A program made the position numbers and the translations under genes. This document shows, piece after piece, positions 7,838 to 13,188 of a DNA stretch of 13,188 bases. Source of the DNA: Mobilitalea sp. GTDB lineage: Bacteria > Bacillota_A > Clostridia > Lachnospirales > Lachnospiraceae. The stretch's first letter is position 1. Each line of letters begins with the position of its first letter. The notes beneath the pieces are model-generated. The model saw only the letters and a program-made list of their open reading frames with translations, did not search any database and had not been told where the DNA came from. The stretch is taken from the NCBI GenBank assembly GCA_029974875.1, contig JARKQP010000847.1, positions 1-13,188 of the forward strand, read 5' to 3'.

Positions 7838-7901
7838 GGATCCATTATCAAGTATTAAAATATAGATTATATATAAAATTCATGCAAAATCCATAATCCC
7901 A

Positions 7902-7910
7902 TGCTATACT
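7902..7910 (+). promoter_or_regulatory. Extended -10 promoter for the two-component system
   Basis: TGCTATACT is an extended -10 element (TG at 7902-7903, TATACT at 7905-7910). The -35 region 17 bases upstream is poor (ATGCAA), as is common with extended -10 promoters. The hexamer ends 24 bases before the response regulator ATG, giving a short leader with its ribosome binding site at 7921-7930. Confidence 0.6.
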
Positions 7911-7934
7911 TTCCCTTAGAAGAGGTGAGGAAAG

Positions 7935-8600
7935 ATGAAAAGCATTTTAGTGGTGGAAGATGAACCGGAAATTCAGGAGCTGCTGACGGCATATCTGCAC
8001 AATGAAGGTTATGCAGTTTCGGTTGCGGATGACGGTATAGAGGCGGTTGGAGCGTTCCATGCAGGCACTTTTGATCTGGTGCTTTTAGATATTATGCTCC
8101 CAAAGATTGACGGCTTTGGCGTCTGTGAGCTATTAAGGAAAGAATCTGCGGTGCCAATCATTATGCTGACTGCCCTGGATGAGGAAGCGGAGCAGATTAA
8201 GGGATTTGACTTACAGGTGGATGATTATGTGACGAAACCCTTTTCCATGCCAATACTGCTGCGTAAGATTGCGGCAGTATTGCGGCGTTCTGGCGGCGAA
8301 CTGGAGAGCAGACGGATTTCCTATCAGGATATTTTGCTTGATCTGGACGAGAGGAGCTGCCGGGTGGGGAATGAGCTTGTGGAGCTGACCCAGCGGGAGT
8401 TTGATCTTTTGCTTGAGCTTATCAAATCCCCAGGCCGGGTCTTGACCCGGGAGGTGCTGCTGAGCCGGATATGGAGCTACGAATTCCTGGGAGATGAGCG
8501 TATCGTGGACAGCCATATTAAAAATCTGCGGAAAAAGCTACAGACTGATTGTGTCGAGACTGTCAGGGGGGTGGGATACCGTGTTGCAAAGAAAAATTAG
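7935..8600 (+). CDS. OmpR-family response regulator
   Basis: This 221-residue DNA-binding response regulator has a receiver domain (about 1-115) with acidic pocket Glu8/Asp9, phospho-acceptor Asp52 in LLDIMLP, Thr79 and Lys101 in VTKPF. A winged-helix Trans_reg_C domain occupies about 125-220, including LTQREFDLLLELIKSPGRVL and the terminal VRGVGYRV. The ribosome binding site AGAGGTGAGG at 7921-7930 lies just before the ATG. The following kinase gene overlaps it by 20 bases, so the two are translated together and are very likely partners. It resembles VanR/PhoP-type regulators in general, but sequence alone does not identify the regulon, and no effector gene lies beside it. Confidence 0.95.
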   Translation: MKSILVVEDEPEIQELLTAYLHNEGYAVSVADDGIEAVGAFHAGTFDLVLLDIMLPKIDGFGVCELLRKESAVPIIMLTALDEEAEQIKGFDLQVDDYVTKPFSMPILLRKIAAVLRRSGGELESRRISYQDILLDLDERSCRVGNELVELTQREFDLLLELIKSPGRVLTREVLLSRIWSYEFLGDERIVDSHIKNLRKKLQTDCVETVRGVGYRVAKKN

Positions 8601-10077
8601 AGTAAGCCTGACCCTGCGGATTTTCCTCATCACCAGTCTGATCCTGCTTGCAGCCAGCGCCATGACCTATGGGATTATTGTCCAGGTTATGCCTACCAGT
8701 TATATTTCCATTATAACAGGCGATTTTCAGAAGCAGGCAGATGAATTGCCGGAAAAGCTGGAGCAAACTACAGTGGAGGAATGCGGAGCAATTATTGACC
8801 GCTTTATCATGGATACCGGTGCCGAAGTGATGGTCAAGGGGGAAGATGGTGAGCTACTAGATATACCATCAAAATATAGTGCTAACTTTGGCTATGGGAG
8901 TGGGGGCATTGTGACTACGGTTACAATGACAACGACGGATGAAGTAGTTATGGCGGAATATGTCAAGGGATTTACGATTATAAAGGATGGAGAGGCAGTA
9001 GTATCCGATGACTGGTCAGGATTGTCATATACATTTTCGCTTCAAGGCCAATCGGAGGTCAATTCTCTCTATGTGTCACCGCAAACGATAAAAACAAACC
9101 AGACGGTCCAGGCCCTGAGGGAGGTCGCTCCGTTGTTGCTTGCCGTAATGCTGATATTCTCGGTACTGTGCTCAATGTTTTACTCCAGGTACATCACCCG
9201 TCCCATTGTCCGGATCAGTGATATTTCACAGCATATGGCAGGACTTGATTTTAGCTGGAAATGCAGTGAAAAGCGCCGGGATGAGATTGGCGTACTGGGC
9301 AGAAACCTAAATGATCTGTCAGAGCATCTGTCAGCGGCGCTCTGTGATTTGCAGGAGGCTAATGAGGCGCTACGGCAGGATATTGACCGGGAGAGGGAGC
9401 TGGAGCACCAGCGCCTTGCTTTTTTCTCTGCGGCCTCCCATGAATTAAAAACACCTGTTACCATCCTAAAGGGACAGCTCACCGGTATGCTGGAAGGAGT
9501 GGATGTCTATCGGGACAGGGATAAATATCTGGCAAAGGCGCTGGGAGTTACTGGACGAATGGAGGGACTGGTGCAGGAAATCCTTACAGTATCCCGTATG
9601 GAATCCAATGGCTTTGAATTAAAAAAGCAGCCCGTGGATCTTTGTGAGCTGGTTTTGAAGCATTTGGACCTGGTTGGGGAGCTGATCCTTCAAAAGGAAA
9701 TGGAACTGGACACCTCCCTGGAGCCGGTTCCTGTGATTTATGCCGATTCCTTGCTGGTGAAAAAGGTTCTGGACAATATTCTGTCCAACGCTATTTTCTA
9801 TGCACCGGATGGGGCTAAGCTGTCTGTTATACTAAAGAAAACAGCAGAGGGAGTGGCTCTTTCCGTGGAAAATGGCGGCTCCCATATCCCGGAGGAATCG
9901 CTGCCCCATGTCTTTGAAGCATTTTACCGGGCGGAGGCCTCCAGGAACCGGAGGACAGGAGGAAGCGGCCTTGGCCTATATATAGTAAAGATGATCCTGG
10001 ACCGTCATGGTGCCGGATACGGAATTGAGAATACTGCGACAGGCGTTCGCTTCTGGATGAAGCTGGAGGTGGAATAA
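8581..10077 (+). CDS. Sensor histidine kinase, partner of the OmpR-type regulator
   Basis: This 498-residue membrane kinase starts at GTG 8581, inside the end of the regulator gene. AGGGGGG at 8565-8571 precedes it, and the first helix begins at about residue 14; an in-frame ATG at 8494 would add a non-membrane tail lying wholly inside the regulator gene. Layout: transmembrane helix 1 (about 14-34), an extracellular sensor domain of about 145 residues, helix 2 (about 182-202), HAMP (to about 256), dimerisation domain with SHELKTP and phospho-acceptor His287, and a HATPase with DNILSNA, ENGGSHIP and GGSGLGLYIVK. The first G-box reads ENGG rather than DxGxG, a variant also seen in VanS-like kinases. 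The stimulus is unknown. A strong terminator starts four bases after the stop. Confidence 0.94.
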   Translation: MLQRKIRVSLTLRIFLITSLILLAASAMTYGIIVQVMPTSYISIITGDFQKQADELPEKLEQTTVEECGAIIDRFIMDTGAEVMVKGEDGELLDIPSKYSANFGYGSGGIVTTVTMTTTDEVVMAEYVKGFTIIKDGEAVVSDDWSGLSYTFSLQGQSEVNSLYVSPQTIKTNQTVQALREVAPLLLAVMLIFSVLCSMFYSRYITRPIVRISDISQHMAGLDFSWKCSEKRRDEIGVLGRNLNDLSEHLSAALCDLQEANEALRQDIDRERELEHQRLAFFSAASHELKTPVTILKGQLTGMLEGVDVYRDRDKYLAKALGVTGRMEGLVQEILTVSRMESNGFELKKQPVDLCELVLKHLDLVGELILQKEMELDTSLEPVPVIYADSLLVKKVLDNILSNAIFYAPDGAKLSVILKKTAEGVALSVENGGSHIPEESLPHVFEAFYRAEASRNRRTGGSGLGLYIVKMILDRHGAGYGIENTATGVRFWMKLEVE

Positions 10078-10080
10078 CAG

Positions 10081-10121
10081 GCAGGCTGTGAGATGATAGT
10101 GTCTCGCGGCCTGCGTTTTTT
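10081..10121 (+). terminator. Rho-independent terminator after the kinase gene
   Basis: GCAGGCTGTGAGA (10081-10093) pairs with TCTCGCGGCCTGC (10102-10114) through 13 positions including two wobbles. The stem is followed by G and six T residues (10116-10121). It closes the two-component operon. Confidence 0.92.
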
Positions 10122-10191
10122 AAAGAGTAGACCATTGTAATGCAGATACCTCCGGTAGCCATCATTGTGACCAAAATATTGAAATCGGCAT

Positions 10192-10220
10192 TTGACAATA
10201 ACGCATAGAAATAGTAATAT
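10192..10220 (+). promoter_or_regulatory. Strong sigma-A promoter for the NifX-like/Fur operon
   Basis: A consensus -35 TTGACA (10192-10197) and a 17-base spacer lead to a good -10, TAATAT (10215-10220). Transcription would begin near 10227, leaving a leader of about 95 bases. The palindrome GCATATGC (10229-10236) lies right at the start point and could be an operator, for example for the Fur-family protein encoded downstream; that is inference. Confidence 0.8.
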
Positions 10221-10255
10221 TATAATTAGCATATGCCCATAATAAAAAGAGATGG

Positions 10256-10289
10256 TAAATGGGATTCATCAATAGCTTTAGCCCATTTA
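10256..10289 (+). repeat. Leader inverted repeat before the NifX-like gene
   Basis: TAAATGGG (10256-10263) and CCCATTTA (10282-10289) are perfect 8-bp complements around an 18-base loop, within the predicted untranslated leader. There is no T-run, and the ribosome binding site GGAGG (10308-10312) remains free. It does not match a riboswitch class I know. Confidence 0.5.
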
Positions 10290-10321
10290 ACACAATAAAT
10301 GAATATTGGAGGATTTGAAAA

Positions 10322-10678
10322 ATGAGAGTAGCAGTAGCAAGTGATGGAACTATGGTTAGCGGACATTTTGGTCATTGTGATGGATTCACTTTATATGACC
10401 TGGATAATGTTGAAGTGATTAACAAGACGTTTGTTGCGAACCCAGGACACAAACCAGGATATTTTCCAGTATTTTTAAAGGAAAAAGGTACAGATGTTAT
10501 TATTGCGGGTGGAATGGGAGAAGCGGCACAGGAATTATTTCATGAGAATGGAATTGAAGTTGTAGTTGGTGCACAGGGGAATGCAGATGGTATTGTAAAA
10601 TTATATATCGCTGGTGGATTAAAATCTACAGGAAGTGTGTGTACAGAGCATTCTCATGAAGGTCATTGTAACGACTAA
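10322..10678 (+). CDS. NifX/NifB-type FeMo-cofactor-binding family small protein
   Basis: This 118-residue cytoplasmic protein belongs to the dinitrogenase iron-molybdenum cofactor family (PF02579 type). It opens with MRVAVASDGTMVSGHFGHCDGF, the conserved start of these proteins with the SGHFG loop at 13-17, and continues with DVIIAGGMGEAA (58-69) and GNADGIVKLYIAGGL. The C-terminal tail CTEHSHEGHC (107-116) carries two Cys and three His and probably binds a metal or Fe-S cluster. Such stand-alone proteins are common in anaerobes without nitrogenase, and no nif gene is here, so nitrogen fixation is not implied. GGAGG at 10308-10312 lies nine bases before the ATG. The Fur-family gene begins 14 bases downstream, so both share an operon and probably a metal-related function. 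Confidence 0.9.
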   Translation: MRVAVASDGTMVSGHFGHCDGFTLYDLDNVEVINKTFVANPGHKPGYFPVFLKEKGTDVIIAGGMGEAAQELFHENGIEVVVGAQGNADGIVKLYIAGGLKSTGSVCTEHSHEGHCND

Positions 10679-10692
10679 GAGAGGGGATCTGT

Positions 10693-11139
10693 TTGGCGGA
10701 AAATCTTTTATGGTATCGGGAAATATTATTACGTAATGGTATTAAAAATACCAGACAAAAAGAAAAGATTTTAGTTGAGCTGATGCAGGCATCCAGTCAT
10801 CTTATGGCCGAAGAAATACATCAGAGGATCAAAAAGGAAAAAATCAGTCTGGCTACTGTTTACAGAAGTTTAAGGCTCTTTGAAAGTCTGGGGATTGTAA
10901 AAGAAATTCCAATGGATGGCGTGAATTACTATGAATTGAAAATCTATAGTAAAAAGCCCCTGCACATTCATTTCAAATGTTCAAATTGTAAAGTTATCTT
11001 AGATATAGATGATACGGACATTAATTTGGATTATATTAAGCTGAATCAGAAAAGAGAGATTGAAGTAAAAGATGTTAATATAACTTTATTTGGTCTCTGT
11101 GAAAAATGCAGGGCCAAATTACATGGAATAACAAATTAA
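10693..11139 (+). CDS. Fur-family metalloregulator
   Basis: This 148-residue transcription regulator of the Fur/PerR/Zur superfamily starts at TTG 10693. GAGGGG at 10681-10686 is six bases upstream and no ATG comes before residue 31. The winged helix contains the recognition segment ATVYRSLRLFESLGIVKEI (54-72). The dimerisation domain has HIH (91-93) followed by CSNC (96-99), and later CEKC (136-139); the two CxxC pairs form the usual structural zinc site. His36, Glu81, His91, His93 and an acidic cluster at 104-109 are candidate sensory-metal ligands. Whether it senses iron, zinc, manganese or peroxide cannot be decided by eye. Being co-transcribed with the NifX-like gene and convergent with a permease-ferredoxin operon, it likely controls one or both. 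Confidence 0.93.
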   Translation: MAENLLWYREILLRNGIKNTRQKEKILVELMQASSHLMAEEIHQRIKKEKISLATVYRSLRLFESLGIVKEIPMDGVNYYELKIYSKKPLHIHFKCSNCKVILDIDDTDINLDYIKLNQKREIEVKDVNITLFGLCEKCRAKLHGITN

Positions 11140-11164
11140 ATGTAGAAAACTTGATGTATAATTG

Positions 11165-11221
11165 GGAGGCGTCTGCTACATCCTATCGTCACGGTGTAGT
11201 GGCGGCTCCTTGAGAATTTTT
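11165..11221 (+). terminator. Possible terminator between the convergent operons
   Basis: GGAG and CTACA on the left (11165-11168, 11175-11179) can pair with TGTAG and CTCC on the right (11195-11199, 11206-11209), with imperfect pairing between. T5 (11217-11221) follows eight bases later. The stem is interrupted and the T tract is late, so this is tentative. GGAGGC (11165-11170) could instead pair with GCCTCC (11235-11240). On the minus strand a T6 run (11266-11261) follows the permease gene but has only a very weak stem. Confidence 0.35.
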
Positions 11222-11282
11222 GTATTCACAGGAAGCCTCCATCACCAAAGCAGCCGGGGTAAAAAAGCGCAGCTATTATACC

Positions 11283-12008
11283 CTACATTTCCTTGTTCCC
11301 ATTGTAGGATATGGCCTTTACTGGACATGATTTTGTTACATTCTTCAGTTTATCCATATCCAATGTCTTATACGATTTTACGAGTGCCTTTTTGTTTTTT
11401 ATCTCAAATAATTCTGGATAGTTATTTGCACAGAGAGTGCAACCCAGGCAGGCGTCCCGATTGATATGAAGCCCAGCTTGTGTCAGCTCCTCTCCAGGCA
11501 AATCGTTATCTTTTATTATTTTGTCTGCTATCCACGAAAAAATAATAATGGCAATAATGGTGAGTACCCATCGAATACACATGAATTTTGGCCCTAAAAA
11601 TTTTGCCTCATTGATGAGCATGGGAATCTTAATGACAGCCCACGAGCTTAATATAATGACAATATTCCGAATGGAAGCTCCTTTTTTGTGAAGCATGACG
11701 CACATTGGAAATGCGGCATAAACTGGACCTGCTGAAATACTTCCGACTACCAAAGAGAGAAAAATGCCTTCCGCTTTGGAATCTTTGCCTAAATATTGAG
11801 TGATTTTTTCCTTTGGAATCCATATATCCAAAAGTGCCGTCAGAATGAAAATAACTGGCATAATCATGAGCATCTCTTTAATATAATACCCACTGCTTTT
11901 TACCGACTCAATACCCATTGCCGGGCTTGTAATAAACATGACCATATAGGCTAAAGCCACAACTACCAAGAACAGGTTCTCTTTTACCTTTTTTATTATC
12001 ATTATCAT
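11283..12008 (-). CDS. Half-size permease fused to a [4Fe-4S] ferredoxin domain
   Basis: This 241-residue membrane protein is the second half of a split PF03773-type (ArsP/DUF318-like) permease. About five hydrophobic segments lie within residues 11-160, including GSISAGPVYAAFPM (89-102). A soluble domain begins near residue 180. It has CLGCTLC (Cys187, 190, 193), then YPELFEI and SCPVKAI (Cys228), the four ligands of a single [4Fe-4S] ferredoxin; the usual CP after the first three cysteines is YP here. Its ATG overlaps the stop of the upstream half-permease as ATGA, with GGGGG at 12016-12020 as ribosome binding site, so the halves are made together. Transport of a metal, metalloid or sulfur species with redox control is plausible, but the substrate is unknown. 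Confidence 0.88.
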   Translation of the reverse strand: MIMIIKKVKENLFLVVVALAYMVMFITSPAMGIESVKSSGYYIKEMLMIMPVIFILTALLDIWIPKEKITQYLGKDSKAEGIFLSLVVGSISAGPVYAAFPMCVMLHKKGASIRNIVIILSSWAVIKIPMLINEAKFLGPKFMCIRWVLTIIAIIIFSWIADKIIKDNDLPGEELTQAGLHINRDACLGCTLCANNYPELFEIKNKKALVKSYKTLDMDKLKNVTKSCPVKAISYNGNKEM

Positions 12009-12487
12009 ATCATTACCCCCATCACAAGTGCAATTACAATAGCGAAAAGAAAGCTAAGGCTGTTGCGTATTGTGGTAAACTTTACTCCAAATGCTTTCCT
12101 TTCAAGGGGAAATGTAACCACGCCCACCATTGTCAGAGTTGTAAGAAAAGCAACGGTCGGAACCACGCTAACGCCTGCATGGATTAGCGTACCCACCAGG
12201 GGGAACGCAATAAAAGCAGGAACCAGTGTGATTGTGCCAAGCAATGCGCCACCAATTGTTGCCAACAGGACAGATTGAGTTCCCAAGAAAGCGGCAACTT
12301 TTGTGGGGGGTATAAGTGTTAAAATCAGTCCGATTGCAAAAATAATGGAAAGAATGCTTACGACCATTCCTTTTCCCATTCCTAGTGCCATTTTAAGCGC
12401 CTGTTTTGTTTTCACTTTGTCCTTGGCAATAGAAAATCCAAGGAAAATCAATGTACCAATCCATATGGCCAGCGTGAAAATATCCAT
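12005..12487 (-). CDS. Half-size permease, N-terminal half of split PF03773-type transporter
   Basis: This 160-residue, highly hydrophobic protein has about four or five membrane helices and no soluble domain. Residues 84-107 read as a G-(ST)-I-(ST)-x2-P-x-(FY)-x-A-F-P pattern ending in L-x3-G-x-S, and the same pattern recurs at 89-112 of the downstream partner. The two proteins are therefore homologous halves that should assemble into one transporter. GGGAGG at 12494-12499, about six bases before the ATG, supports the start. It overlaps its partner by four bases (ATGA) and follows the cupin gene by 24 bases. Members of this family include organoarsenical and metal exporters; the substrate here is unknown. 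Confidence 0.85.
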   Translation of the reverse strand: MDIFTLAIWIGTLIFLGFSIAKDKVKTKQALKMALGMGKGMVVSILSIIFAIGLILTLIPPTKVAAFLGTQSVLLATIGGALLGTITLVPAFIAFPLVGTLIHAGVSVVPTVAFLTTLTMVGVVTFPLERKAFGVKFTTIRNSLSFLFAIVIALVMGVMI

Positions 12488-12511
12488 ATAAATCCTCCCT
12501 TCAAAGTCAAG

Positions 12512-12826
12512 CTATTTTCCTGGCGCTGGCGCTTTTACGACGATCAACTCCAAGATTTCATCATGCAGGTTTTTAACATTCATTTTAATACTCTTGGGAA
12601 TTTTTAAGATGGTTCCCGTAGGATATTCATGGATTTCCTGTTCGTCCAAACCAATGGAAAGTAGTCCTTTAATCACAGTCATGTAGACATTGGAATTTGA
12701 GAAATGTTCAGGAAGCTTCTCATTTTTAGCGAGAATCATGTGGTTATAGTGTACATTTTCATCGGAAATGACCTTTTCAATTACAGGCATGTCATTTTGG
12801 ACCATTCTAAAGACCTGTTCAATCAT
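12512..12826 (-). CDS. Small single-domain cupin protein
   Basis: This 104-residue protein has the pattern of one cupin beta-barrel. The first motif region is HYNHMILAKNEKLPEHFSNS, and the second includes YPTGTILKIPKSIKMNVKN. Metal ligands would be sought among His of the first motif, but the canonical HxH-x3-4-E-x6-G is not fully present, so it may be a binding or sensing cupin rather than an enzyme. The frame stays open upstream, but ATG 12826 is preferred because AGGAGG (12835-12840) lies eight bases before it, and upstream codons would cross the promoter region. It is the first gene of the minus-strand operon with the split permease and is divergent from a Crp/Fnr-type regulator. Confidence 0.82.
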   Translation of the reverse strand: MIEQVFRMVQNDMPVIEKVISDENVHYNHMILAKNEKLPEHFSNSNVYMTVIKGLLSIGLDEQEIHEYPTGTILKIPKSIKMNVKNLHDEILELIVVKAPAPGK

Positions 12827-12859
12827 TTGTGGTTCCTCCTTTCTACTTCGGATACAGAT

Positions 12860-12865
12860 ATTATA
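12860..12865 (-). promoter_or_regulatory. -10 element of the cupin-permease operon
   Basis: The minus strand reads a perfect TATAAT (12865 to 12860). No recognisable -35 lies 16-18 bases upstream (TATCTG at best) and there is no TG extension. A perfect -10 without a -35 is typical of promoters that need an activator. The predicted start point is near 12853, and the ribosome binding site is at 12840-12835. Confidence 0.6.
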
Positions 12866-12886
12866 GCGTTCCGGTTTGCACACAGA

Positions 12887-12915
12887 TAGACACATATGTT
12901 TCTTTTTGCTATAAT
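12887..12915 (+). promoter_or_regulatory. Strong promoter of the Crp/Fnr-type regulator gene
   Basis: TAGACA (12887-12892), a 17-base spacer and TATAAT (12910-12915), preceded by TG at 12907-12908, form a near-consensus extended promoter. The start point would be near 12922, with AAGGAG at 12926-12931 ahead of the ATG at 12942. The palindrome at 12888-12903 overlaps its -35 and spacer. Confidence 0.78.
12888..12903. promoter_or_regulatory. Candidate Crp/Fnr operator in the divergent promoter region
   Basis: The 16 bases AGACACAT-ATGTTTCT form a palindrome with seven of eight matched pairs, centred at 12895.5. The centre is about 42 bases upstream of the predicted cupin start point, the class II activator position used by Crp and Fnr. 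It also covers the -35 region of the regulator's own promoter. It is neither a consensus FNR box nor a consensus CRP box. Binding is inferred. Confidence 0.5.
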
Positions 12916-12941
12916 GTTTTAGTAGAAGGAGTGATGTTGTC

Positions 12942-13188
12942 ATGATAAAAATAATTACGGCCATACCGCTGTTTGCACAGCTACCACCGGATAAATTTAA
13001 GCCGTTGATTTCTGATAATCAATTATATTTGAAGAGCTATTCAAAAGGCACAACCGTTTATAATCAAAAAGACTGCTGTAATACATTTGATATTGTTATA
13101 TCCGGCAGTCTTGTTGTGTACTCTCTTTTAGAAAATGGTTCCGCAATGACGATGTTTGAATTTTCCAAGGGACATATGCTGGGGGCGA
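12942..13188 (+). CDS. Crp/Fnr-family transcription regulator (3' end outside window)
   Basis: Only the first 82 codons are present, covering most of an N-terminal cNMP-binding-type effector domain. The segment DIVISGSLVVYSLLENG (50-66) followed by FSKGHMLGA (74-82) is typical of the Crp/Fnr sensor barrel; the DNA-binding helix-turn-helix would lie beyond the window. ATG 12942 is used because upstream ATG 12934 runs into a stop after three codons; AAGGAG at 12926-12931 lies ten bases before it. A Cys pair (45-46) occurs, but not the multi-Cys N-terminal set of oxygen-sensing FNR, so the effector is unknown. The gene is divergent from the cupin and split-permease operon and probably regulates it and itself through the palindrome at 12888-12903. 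Confidence 0.85.
   Translation, partial: MIKIITAIPLFAQLPPDKFKPLISDNQLYLKSYSKGTTVYNQKDCCNTFDIVISGSLVVYSLLENGSAMTMFEFSKGHMLGA

Noticed and set aside
8494..8580. ATG 8494 start for the second kinase
   Set aside because: The extra 29 residues lie wholly in the regulator's winged-helix coding sequence. GTG 8581 has a ribosome binding site and puts the first membrane helix near the N-terminus.
10322..10678. Nitrogen fixation gene
   Set aside because: Stand-alone members of this family are widespread in non-fixing anaerobes, and no other nif gene is present.
11140..11282. Riboswitch (cobalamin, c-di-GMP, molybdenum cofactor or fluoride)
   Set aside because: Short fragments look similar, but the conserved core elements are missing or in the wrong order on both strands.
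11162..11464. Plus-strand open frame of 100 codons
   Set aside because: It has no ribosome binding site, a Cys/Ser-rich low-quality translation, and is mostly antisense to the ferredoxin-permease gene.
12888..12903. Classical FNR box (TTGAT-N4-ATCAA) or CRP box (TGTGA-N6-TCACA)
   Set aside because: The palindrome matches neither consensus; only its symmetry and position suggest a Crp/Fnr-type site.
12827..12964. Longer N-terminus for the cupin
   Set aside because: It would run through the divergent promoters and the regulator start. AGGAGG at 12835-12840 supports ATG 12826.

Overview
The window looks like chromosome of a low-to-moderate GC Firmicute, most likely a gut-type clostridium (Lachnospiraceae-like). 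The reasons are strong AGGAGG ribosome binding sites, GTG/TTG starts, sigma-A type promoters, a lipoprotein signal, and a YesM/LytS-type kinase beside an RbsABC-type sugar importer. No rRNA, tRNA, IS element, CRISPR array or phage gene was seen.

Region 1 (1-2499) is a sugar-sensing module. It holds the 3' part of a YesM/LytS-family histidine kinase, then a sugar-binding protein anchored by an uncleaved N-terminal helix, and closes with a strong intrinsic terminator. The arrangement resembles the XylFII-LytS xylose sensor of Clostridium beijerinckii. Region 2 (2500-7733) is a five-gene operon: substrate-binding lipoprotein, double ATPase, permease, a UroD/MtaA-family putative methyltransferase and a RhaM-type sugar mutarotase. 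Intercistronic hairpins and a five-unit AT-rich tandem repeat lie between its genes. The sensor probably controls the importer. The substrate is unknown, and the methyltransferase plus mutarotase pair hints at an unusual, perhaps O-methylated, sugar.

Region 3 (7734-10121) is a self-contained OmpR-type response regulator and histidine kinase pair. It has its own extended -10 promoter and a strong terminator, and no obvious target gene lies beside it.

Region 4 (10122-13188) is by eye more AT-rich and looks like a metal/redox module. A strong promoter drives a small NifX-like (FeMo-co binding family) protein and a Fur-family regulator. Converging on them is a minus-strand operon: a small cupin, then two half-size PF03773-type permeases, the second fused to a single-cluster [4Fe-4S] ferredoxin domain. 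A Crp/Fnr-family regulator, cut by the window end, is divergent from the cupin. A near-perfect 16-bp palindrome between them lies about 42 bases upstream of the predicted cupin start point and overlaps the regulator's own -35. That is the geometry of a Crp-type site that activates the permease operon and represses its own gene. The best candidate for a poorly described system is this Crp/Fnr - cupin - split permease-ferredoxin - NifX-like - Fur locus.
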